Assembly (NCBI GenBank): GCA_030633285.1
Contig: DAOVTC010000006.1
Coordinates: forward strand, 1 to 12,453
From: Flavobacteriaceae bacterium
GTDB lineage: Bacteria; Bacteroidota; Bacteroidia; Flavobacteriales; Flavobacteriaceae
Direction of reading: 5' to 3'
Length of the DNA stretch: 12,453 nt
Part shown: positions 7,488 to 12,453 of the stretch, one piece after another
How the letters are laid out: each line of letters opens with the position of its first letter
How positions within the stretch are numbered: the first letter of the stretch is position 1
Position numbers and translations under genes: made by a program
Notes under the pieces: generated by a model
The model's database searches: none
The model's input: only the letters and a program-made list of their open reading frames with translations
Told to the model about the DNA's origin: nothing

Positions 7488-7616
7488 TTAAAATATTAAT
7501 TCTATTATTTCGTCTAAATAATTCCATATTATTATAACAACTATCAATAAAAACAGTAAGACTATAGCTTTTTTTGTATTTGTTTTTTTACGTTTGATAA
7601 ATTTTGGATCATTCAT
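7488..7616 (-). CDS. Small single-helix membrane peptide (42 aa)
   Basis: A complete reading frame of 42 codons runs from ATG at 7616 to TAA at 7490-7488. The N-terminus is strongly basic (MNDPKFIKRKKTNTKK), then comes one hydrophobic helix from about residue 17 to 33 (AIVLLFLLIVVIIIW), then a short acidic tail (NYLDEIIELIF). The positive-inside rule predicts a cytoplasmic N-terminus. It ends 3 bases before the aminotransferase ATG, and it occupies most of what would otherwise be a 202-base gap after mnmD. This position and composition make it likely to be real. No family is recognised and the function is unknown; it may anchor or assist the downstream enzymes, or be an unrelated small membrane protein. 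AT-rich DNA readily yields hydrophobic codons, so a chance frame remains possible. Confidence 0.6.
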   Translation of the reverse strand: MNDPKFIKRKKTNTKKAIVLLFLLIVVIIIWNYLDEIIELIF

Positions 7617-7686
7617 AATTTATTGTTTTTTTATATAAGTAATATAACTAAAATGATTGATGATATATAAAGCAATTAAATAATTA

Positions 7687-8373
7687 TCAAATTAATTTTT
7701 TTCCACTCAAATATTTCACTCCTCTCAGCATTTCTCTTTTTCCAGGAGGACCAGGTAATCTTACTACCACAAAACCAGCGGCCTGCATAGCTCTTCTAAC
7801 ACTTCCTTTAGCTGAGTAAGTTACCATTATTCCTTCATTTTTTAAAGAGTCATACATTTTTTTTAAAATTATTTCTGTCCATAATTCAGGTTGAACCTGA
7901 GCTCCAAAAGCATCAAAATAAATTAAATTAAATTTATTTTGATCATCTACATCTTCAAAATATTGCTTTCTTTTTATAAGTAAAAAATCAGAATCAATAA
8001 TTTGTTTTTCATTCCATGAAACAGTATGAATCTTCTCAAAAATATTGTTTTCACTTTCAACATTTAGCTGTTGCCCATAATTTAATTGTGAAATTTCTTC
8101 CGCTTTAAGCGGATAAGCCTCCACACCGTGATAACTAATTTTCAAATTTCTTTTTTTTGCTTCTAAAAAAGTTATCAAACAATTCAAACCTGTACCAAAA
8201 CCTATTTCTAAAATATTAATTTCTGATTCGTTATCAAACAAATCCAAGCCATGATGAATAAAAACATGGTAAGCCTCTTGGATGGCACCATGTTTTGAAT
8301 GGTAATTTTCATCCAACTCTGGTAAATATATACTCGAAGAACCATCAGCAGTAATAATAATTTTTCTTTTCAT
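7687..8373 (-). CDS. mnmD: tRNA (5-methylaminomethyl-2-thiouridine)(34)-methyltransferase MnmD
   Basis: This stand-alone MnmD methylates the aminomethyl group on wobble uridine 34 (nm5U to mnm5U) using S-adenosylmethionine; enteric bacteria fuse this domain to MnmC. With the start used here, residues 1-29 read MKRKIIITADGSSS, then YLPELDENYHSKHG, a typical MnmD N-terminus. The SAM-binding motif ILEIGFGTGLNCL is at residues 54-66, FDAFGAQVQPELW (153-165) is a catalytic-region signature, and TYSAKGSVRRAMQAAGF (185-201) plus RLPGPPGKREMLRG (205-218) form the conserved C-terminus. The frame stays open to a Met at 8439, but those extra 22 residues are hydrophobic, unlike the family, and would overlap the promoter at 8391-8398. 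A Met at 8385 (232 aa) is the other possible start. It diverges from ilvE. Confidence 0.92.
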   Translation of the reverse strand: MKRKIIITADGSSSIYLPELDENYHSKHGAIQEAYHVFIHHGLDLFDNESEINILEIGFGTGLNCLITFLEAKKRNLKISYHGVEAYPLKAEEISQLNYGQQLNVESENNIFEKIHTVSWNEKQIIDSDFLLIKRKQYFEDVDDQNKFNLIYFDAFGAQVQPELWTEIILKKMYDSLKNEGIMVTYSAKGSVRRAMQAAGFVVVRLPGPPGKREMLRGVKYLSGKKLI

Positions 8374-8390
8374 TGTAAATTTCATAAATT

Positions 8391-8398
8391 CAAAGATA
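8391..8398 (-). promoter_or_regulatory. -7 promoter element for mnmD
   Basis: On the minus strand TATCTTTG matches TAnnTTTG exactly. It ends 17 bases before the preferred mnmD ATG (8373) and 5 bases before the alternative ATG at 8385. A possible -33 TTG at 8425-8423 is 24 bases away, longer than usual. Transcription from here would exclude the upstream Met at 8439. Confidence 0.45.
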
Positions 8399-8446
8399 CA
8401 AAATGTTAATATTTTATAAATCCAATAAAAATTAAGCATTATTAAG

Positions 8447-8467
8447 TATTTTTGTACTCTAAATTTG
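8447..8467 (+). promoter_or_regulatory. Two tandem -7-like elements upstream of ilvE
   Basis: TATTTTTG (8447-8454) and TAAATTTG (8460-8467) both match TAnnTTTG exactly, 13 bases apart. The ilvE ATG is at 8475. The first would give a leader of about 15 bases and the second an almost leaderless message. No convincing -33 TTG is seen for either, so the start of transcription is uncertain. Confidence 0.4.
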
Positions 8468-8474
8468 TATTACT

Positions 8475-9545
8475 ATGAGCACAGAAGTAATTTCTACAAT
8501 TAAAATTAAAAAAACAAAATATTCAAAAATATCTGAAGTAGATTTTAGTAATTTACCTTTTGGTCAAGTTTGTACTGATCACATGTTTGTTTGTGATTAT
8601 AAAGATGGTAAATGGCAACAACCGCAAGTAATTCCTTATCAAAATATAAGTTTAGATCCTTCATCTAAAATATTCCACTATGGTCAATCAGTTTTTGAAG
8701 GAATGAAAGCTTATAAAGATACTGAAAGTAAAATTTGGTTATTCAGACCATTAGATAATCAAAAACGCATCAATATTTCGTCAAAAAGATTAGCAATACC
8801 AGAATTTCCTGAAGAATATTTTATGGAAGGTTTAAAAGCTTTATTAAAAGTTGATAGTGAATGGATTCCTACGACAGAAGGAAGTTCTTTATATATCCGT
8901 CCATTTGTTTTTGCTACAGGAAATGGTTTTCATGCTTCACCATCAGATGAATATAAATTTATAATTGCATGTTCACCTTCAGGGTCTTATTTTTCTGGTA
9001 AAGTAAAGGTTTTAATTGAACAAAAATACTCACGTTCGGCTAATGGTGGTGTTGGTTATGCTAAAGCCGGTGGTAATTATGGTGGTCAGTTTTACCCAAC
9101 TCAATTGGCTAATGAAAAAGGATACCAACAAGTTATTTGGACTGATGATACTTCACACCAATACATAGAAGAAGCAGGTGCAATGAATATTTTCATGAGA
9201 ATTGGTGATACTTTAATAACTGCCCCAACAAGTGATAGAATTTTAGATGGTATTACCCGAAAAAGTATCATTGCCATTGCTGAAGATGAAGGAATTAATG
9301 TAGAAGTAAGAAGAATTACTGTTAATGAAATTATTGAAGCATCAAATAATGGGACTTTAAAAGAAATGTTTGGAGCAGGTACTGCTGCTGTTATTTCTCC
9401 TATTTCTGGCTTTGGCTTTCAAGATAAAGATTATGATTTACCAGAAATTGGAAACAGTTATGCATCAAGAATGAAAAAACGTATTACAGATATTCAATAT
9501 AACCGTGCCGAAGATAAGTTTGGTTGGAGATATGAAATAATATAA
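8475..9545 (+). CDS. ilvE: Branched-chain amino acid aminotransferase
   Basis: This 356-residue class IV (fold type IV) PLP aminotransferase interconverts leucine, isoleucine and valine with their 2-keto acids, with 2-oxoglutarate/glutamate as partner. Key landmarks are FHYGQSVFEGMKAY (67-80), the FRP segment (90-92), GYAKAGGNYGGQ (194-205) with Lys197 as the Schiff-base lysine, and IEEAGAMNIF with its conserved glutamate. TSDRILDGITRKSI and GAGTAAVISPI follow as the phosphate and substrate loops. Its length and motif order match the eukaryotic/BCAT2-like branch (about 350-360 residues) rather than the shorter E. coli IlvE. It stands alone between a divergent mnmD and a bidirectional terminator, so it is probably monocistronic. 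It could also run in the degradative direction; the sequence cannot tell. Confidence 0.95.
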   Translation: MSTEVISTIKIKKTKYSKISEVDFSNLPFGQVCTDHMFVCDYKDGKWQQPQVIPYQNISLDPSSKIFHYGQSVFEGMKAYKDTESKIWLFRPLDNQKRINISSKRLAIPEFPEEYFMEGLKALLKVDSEWIPTTEGSSLYIRPFVFATGNGFHASPSDEYKFIIACSPSGSYFSGKVKVLIEQKYSRSANGGVGYAKAGGNYGGQFYPTQLANEKGYQQVIWTDDTSHQYIEEAGAMNIFMRIGDTLITAPTSDRILDGITRKSIIAIAEDEGINVEVRRITVNEIIEASNNGTLKEMFGAGTAAVISPISGFGFQDKDYDLPEIGNSYASRMKKRITDIQYNRAEDKFGWRYEII

Positions 9546-9568
9546 ATAATTGAAAATTTAAGATTTAT

Positions 9569-9602
9569 AATTCCTGTAAAATTGTACAATTTTACAGGAA
9601 TT
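9569..9602. terminator. Perfect inverted-repeat bidirectional terminator
   Basis: The two half-sites TTCCTGTAAAATTGT (9571-9585) and ACAATTTTACAGGAA (9586-9600) are exact reverse complements, extended by AA/TT on the outside to a 34-base perfect palindrome. As RNA it would form a stem of about 15 bp with a tetraloop. On the plus strand it is followed by a T run (9601-9606), ending ilvE transcripts. On the minus strand it begins 2 bases after the MazG-like stop codon and is followed by a weaker T-rich stretch. It therefore serves two convergent genes. Confidence 0.85.
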
Positions 9603-9604
9603 TT

Positions 9605-9991
9605 TTATTTCTCTAAAATCAATGAGATATTTGGTTTAAAATAATTGGGACCTTTCATTACTTTTCCATCTTTACGATAAATAGGTTTTCCATTAGCACC
9701 AAGCTTACTCATATTGCTTCGTTGTATTTCATCAAAAACTTCTTCAATTTTGTATTGCATTCCGTGTTCTAAAATGGTACCACATAAAATATAAAGCATA
9801 TCACCAAGAGCATCTGCAACCTCAACCAAATCGTTATTTTGTGCAGCTTCAAAATACTCTTCATTTTCCTCAGCCATTAAATCAAAACGAAGTTTTAATT
9901 TTTGCTCAGATAATTTAGCTATTGGTAATTCTTCAACTCCCAAGCCAAAGGCATTATGAAAGTCTTGTACTGCTTTTAATCTTTTTTTCAT
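9605..9991 (-). CDS. MazG-superfamily nucleoside triphosphate pyrophosphohydrolase
   Basis: This is a 128-residue all-alpha NTP pyrophosphohydrolase (MazG / HisE-like PRA-PH superfamily). Such enzymes cut a nucleoside triphosphate to the monophosphate and pyrophosphate using metal ions held by acidic residues. The expected acidic motifs are visible: EENEEY (41-46), then LVEVADALGDMLY (55-67) with Glu57, Asp60 and Asp64. A C-terminal RSNMSKLGANGKPIYRKDGKV stretch (in part 91-111) is typical of stand-alone members in Bacteroidota. The chosen ATG at 9991 follows the SDR stop by 4 bases. A TTG one codon upstream (9994) would add a single Met and is less likely. The substrate is not known; house-cleaning of modified nucleotides is an inference. 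HisE is unlikely because there are no histidine genes nearby. Confidence 0.82.
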   Translation of the reverse strand: MKKRLKAVQDFHNAFGLGVEELPIAKLSEQKLKLRFDLMAEENEEYFEAAQNNDLVEVADALGDMLYILCGTILEHGMQYKIEEVFDEIQRSNMSKLGANGKPIYRKDGKVMKGPNYFKPNISLILEK

Positions 9992-9995
9992 CAAC

Positions 9996-10712
9996 TTATG
10001 TTTTCATTATTAAACTTGCAGGTAAAACTCGCATAATACACGCTATTAATCCCCATCTTTTTGTGATATAAGCTTTTTTCTTTTTTCTCTTAATAGCTAT
10101 ATAAATTTGTTTTGTTGCTTTATCTATGCTTGCCATTCCAAAAGTATCACCCAATGCCATTTTAGTATCCACAAAACCTGGAGCAATATCAGTAATATAA
10201 ATATCAGATTTACTTCGTTTTGCTTTCATCCAAAGCGATTCAAAATAATTATTTTGAAAAGCTTTTGACGCAAAATATGCAGGTACATGTCGGTTTCCTC
10301 TTAACCCTGCAACAGAAGATATTCCTACCAAATGACCAAAACCTTGCTTATGAAAAAAATTATAGGCTAATCCATAAATTTTAACTGCACCAATTACATT
10401 AACTTCTAGTGTTGGTAATTCTTTATCCCATTCTAAATTATAATTAGGTTCAGCTACACCCGAACTGTAAACAATTAAATCAACTGTTTCAAGTTCTTGA
10501 ATTAATTCTTGAAAAACTTTTTCTGAAGATTTCAAATCGGTTACATCATGTTTTTTTATAATATATTTATTTGGATTAGTAGATTGTATTTCTTTTAATT
10601 TCTCTTCTCGCCTACCTGTGATTGCTACTATGTAATCATCATTTACTAAAAGTTTTGCCAGTTCTTTACCAATACCCGATGTTGCTCCAAAAATTATAGC
10701 TTTTTTACTCAT
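9996..10712 (-). CDS. Short-chain dehydrogenase/reductase (SDR)
   Basis: This 238-residue classical SDR is an NAD(P)(H)-dependent oxidoreductase of unknown substrate. The Rossmann dinucleotide motif FGATSGIG (8-15) is the TGxxxGxG equivalent, and TGRR at 32-35 suggests preference for NADP(H). Asn105 in EVNVIGA and Ser132 or Ser133 in GISSVAG join Tyr146 and Lys150 of YFASK to complete the catalytic tetrad. IAPGFVDTKM (177-186) is the usual post-catalytic strand. The C-terminal tail has a lysine cluster (RKKKK, 209-213) and then a hydrophobic patch (221-236), so it may touch the membrane. It lies 4 bases upstream of the MazG-like gene on the same strand, so the two are probably co-transcribed. 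Nothing in the neighbourhood identifies the substrate. Confidence 0.9.
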   Translation of the reverse strand: MSKKAIIFGATSGIGKELAKLLVNDDYIVAITGRREEKLKEIQSTNPNKYIIKKHDVTDLKSSEKVFQELIQELETVDLIVYSSGVAEPNYNLEWDKELPTLEVNVIGAVKIYGLAYNFFHKQGFGHLVGISSVAGLRGNRHVPAYFASKAFQNNYFESLWMKAKRSKSDIYITDIAPGFVDTKMALGDTFGMASIDKATKQIYIAIKRKKKKAYITKRWGLIACIMRVLPASLIMKT

Positions 10713-10728
10713 GTTATTAAATTTAACT

Positions 10729-10736
10729 TAAATTTG
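10729..10736 (+). promoter_or_regulatory. -7 promoter element for the 62-residue membrane protein gene
   Basis: TAAATTTG matches TAnnTTTG exactly and ends 22 bases before the ATG at 10759, a spacing like that before adk. No clear TTG is seen at -33. The gene diverges from the SDR, and the 46-base gap must hold promoters for both unless the SDR is read from another site. Confidence 0.4.
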
Positions 10737-10758
10737 CAGGCATAAATATAAAAATAAA

Positions 10759-10947
10759 ATGTTTAGTAAAGGACAATATATTTTTGGGGCAGTTTTTGCA
10801 ATTTTTTTTATTGGAGCAATGATTTGGAGTTACAGAAAGGATATCAAACTACACCAATTTTATTATAAAAATATTTGGATTATAGCAATCGGAATTTTTA
10901 TAGCCATAGCCTTATTTGCAATTTTAACATTTTCATTACACAAGTAA
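10759..10947 (+). CDS. Small two-helix membrane protein (62 aa)
   Basis: This 62-residue protein has two predicted transmembrane helices: residues about 7-24 (YIFGAVFAIFFIGAMIWS) and about 39-59. They are joined by a basic, polar loop (YRKDIKLHQFYYKN, 25-38) that should face the cytoplasm, putting both ends outside. It starts with MFSKGQ and ends with HK. Similar small proteins are familiar in Flavobacteriia genomes, but I know of no assigned function. It stands alone: divergent from the SDR gene and convergent with the radical SAM gene, with only 6 bases before the latter's stop codon. A promoter-like TAAATTTG lies upstream. It is credible as a gene from its start, composition and promoter; the role is unknown. 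Confidence 0.75.
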   Translation: MFSKGQYIFGAVFAIFFIGAMIWSYRKDIKLHQFYYKNIWIIAIGIFIAIALFAILTFSLHK

Positions 10948-10953
10948 CTTTTG

Positions 10954-11961
10954 TTAACTAATCTTATAATTTAAATTCTCTGTTTGCAATTTTTTTATTT
11001 TTTTAGAAGAAGTAAATACATTTCTTAACAATTTTTGTGGAATATTTTTTCGGTTTGCATAATCATTATAAGTTTCATTTTTCCAATCAAAATCTTTATG
11101 CCAAAATTCGTTAGGAGAAATATAACAATAAGTATATTTGTAAATTAAACTTTCCTCATTTTTTCGAGAAACCAAATTTTTAGCCAATGGGGCAGCTATC
11201 AAAGTTATGTTTTTTGATTTGCAGCTTGTTTTTATGTCACCAATTATTTTATCATAAACAGGAATTATTTTATCCATTTTAAAATTTTGATAGGCTGTGT
11301 TTCCTAAATTACTAATTGGCCGTAATTGCAAAGTATTGATGTTGTACTTACCAAAAGTTGTGAAGAAATCAGATAATTCATTGAAATTATCTTCATTAAA
11401 AGTATAATTAATCCTCAAAGATAAATTTTTGTATTCCTTTTTAATCTCTGTTATTATTTGAAGTGATTGGTGGAAATTTTCATAATCTCCTTTTTGCATA
11501 AAATTTTCATAGGTTTTCTTATGTATTCCGTGAAGGGAAACAATAATTTCATTCAAACCGTTATCAATCCAAAGCTTTAGTTTTTCTTTTGTTAATAAAT
11601 TTGCATTTGTAGTTAATGAAATATACGGAACTTGATACTTTTTAGCAATAGCAAAAACTTTATCTAAATGTTTATACAGCGTAGGTTCAGTACCACAGCC
11701 AACTTGAAATTTTATTGCTCTTTTTAAAACAGCTTTTGCTAAACGAGGTAAATCATTTTCATCAAAAACACCTTTGAGTTTTTTTACATAATCTTCATCA
11801 GTAAAATAACACATCTTACAGCGTAAATTACAGGCATTTACTGGGTCAAAATGAACGGCTAAATATCTCTTATTTAATTTATGAAATAAAAAAAGTCCGA
11901 AAAATTTAATTCGATGGTTTTTTATAAATCGATTTAATTTTAAAAGAGAGTATAATTTCAT
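10954..11961 (-). CDS. Radical SAM protein, function unknown
   Basis: This is a 335-residue radical SAM enzyme. The CxxxCxxC cluster motif CNLRCKMC is at residues 44-51 (Cys44, Cys48, Cys51), preceded by VHFDPVNA, and it binds the 4Fe-4S cluster that cleaves S-adenosylmethionine. CGTEPTL in the next strand (about residues 88-94) corresponds to the GGEP motif contacting SAM. Sequences such as ISLTTNANLL and EIIVSLHGIHKKTYENF continue the partial TIM barrel seen in MoaA/SPASM-type proteins. The C-terminal part has one isolated Cys in YTYCYIS and no clear array of cysteines, so no auxiliary SPASM cluster is evident. The N-terminus (1-35) is basic with a hydrophobic FFGLFLF patch. It begins 9 bases after the U32 gene stop on the same strand, so a joint transcript is likely. 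Substrate unknown. Confidence 0.87.
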   Translation of the reverse strand: MKLYSLLKLNRFIKNHRIKFFGLFLFHKLNKRYLAVHFDPVNACNLRCKMCYFTDEDYVKKLKGVFDENDLPRLAKAVLKRAIKFQVGCGTEPTLYKHLDKVFAIAKKYQVPYISLTTNANLLTKEKLKLWIDNGLNEIIVSLHGIHKKTYENFMQKGDYENFHQSLQIITEIKKEYKNLSLRINYTFNEDNFNELSDFFTTFGKYNINTLQLRPISNLGNTAYQNFKMDKIIPVYDKIIGDIKTSCKSKNITLIAAPLAKNLVSRKNEESLIYKYTYCYISPNEFWHKDFDWKNETYNDYANRKNIPQKLLRNVFTSSKKIKKLQTENLNYKIS

Positions 11962-11970
11962 TTTATTGAG

Positions 11971-12453
11971 TTAAGCATTCTCAACTTCTTTTTCAACTAT
12001 TACAATTTTGTACAATTTATCACTAGGTCTAATTCTAAAATCAAGAGGAATTGTTATAGAATCACCTCTTTTAGCTTTATCTCCTTTAACATCATTTACA
12101 AACATTTCCTTTATTTCCATTTCTTTTGCCCCCGTAGTCGGACCAGTTATTAAAATTGTATCGCCAACTTTAACATCAAAAGCTTCTAGTTTAAATTCAC
12201 CAATATTAGCCTTAGGGAAAAAGTGCATTCCTTTACCTATATAAACTTTTTTTTGTGTTGCATGAGAACCAGAACCATTACTCCATTCACCTAATTTTTG
12301 TCCGAGATAATATCCGTTCCAAAATCCACGATTATAAACTTTTTCTAATTCCAGCATCCAACCAATAACTTTTTCTTTATCATAAGTTCCATCAGCAATA
12401 CTATCAATCGCGTTACGATAAGATTTAATTACTTTGGCTACATACTCAGGAGC
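11971..12453 (-). CDS. U32 peptidase family protein (TrhP/YegQ-like), C-terminal part
   Basis: The frame is open to the right edge of the window, so the 160 residues here are the C-terminus of a larger protein and the Met at 12357 is internal. The visible part starts APEYVAKVIKSYRNAID, then has VYNRGFWNGYYLGQKLGEW, matching the NRGF...GYYLG signature near the end of U32 family proteins. A small beta-rich domain with KVYIGKGMHFFPKANIGEF and VGDTILITGPTTG follows. Members such as E. coli YegQ (TrhP) are needed for prephenate-dependent formation of 5-hydroxyuridine at tRNA position 34; others are called collagenase-like. The catalytic N-terminal barrel is outside the window, so TrhP function is inferred. 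The downstream radical SAM gene follows after 9 bases. Confidence 0.82.
   Translation of the reverse strand, partial: APEYVAKVIKSYRNAIDSIADGTYDKEKVIGWMLELEKVYNRGFWNGYYLGQKLGEWSNGSGSHATQKKVYIGKGMHFFPKANIGEFKLEAFDVKVGDTILITGPTTGAKEMEIKEMFVNDVKGDKAKRGDSITIPLDFRIRPSDKLYKIVIVEKEVENA

Noticed and set aside
7617..7686. AT-only inverted repeat (TTTATATA / TATATAAA) between mnmD and the 42-residue gene
   Set aside because: The stem is weak, the loop is about 26 bases, and it is followed by A rather than T on the coding strand, so it is not a convincing terminator. A near-match to the -7 element (TTAATTTG, minus strand, 7695-7688) is one base off and also not claimed.
12008..12244. 78-codon plus-strand frame opposite the U32 gene
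   Set aside because: Antisense shadow; the U32 C-terminal domain explains the region.

Overview
The window is very AT-rich and gene-dense, with A-rich leaders, no clear Shine-Dalgarno sequences, and several start-proximal matches to TAnnTTTG, the Bacteroidota -7 promoter element. A SecD/F-type translocon C-terminus, an hpt-adk-obg series and the sequence character of the proteins point to a Bacteroidota chromosome, most likely Flavobacteriia. This placement is inference from gene content. No RNA gene, CRISPR array, phage or insertion sequence was seen, and no stretch above 300 bases lacks a gene.

Left part (1-2750, plus strand): the end of secDF, an 18-bp terminator hairpin, then hpt (purine salvage), adk (adenylate kinase) and obg (ribosome-associated GTPase). 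Middle part (2802-7616, minus strand, read right to left): a compact cluster of a previously unlisted 42-residue membrane peptide (7488-7616), a class III PLP aminotransferase, a protein with kinase-fold (APH-like) landmarks, a secernin-like C69 Ntn-hydrolase and a membrane-anchored nitrilase-family amidase. Gene gaps are 3, 1 and 39 bases, then a 4-base ATGA overlap, so the genes are probably co-transcribed. Their shared substrate is unknown; this is the best candidate here for an undescribed pathway.

Right part: mnmD (minus; its start should be moved inward) and ilvE (plus) diverge from a short promoter region at 8374-8474. ilvE ends at a perfect inverted-repeat terminator that it shares with the oppositely oriented SDR and MazG-like pair (9605-10712, minus). 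A 62-residue two-helix membrane protein (plus) is followed by a convergent radical SAM gene and the C-terminal 160 residues of a U32 peptidase/TrhP-like protein, which runs off the right edge.

Functionally the window mixes housekeeping genes (secretion, nucleotide salvage and balance, ribosome assembly, branched-chain amino acids, tRNA wobble-uridine modification by MnmD and probably the U32 protein) with one accessory-looking amide/amine metabolism cluster.
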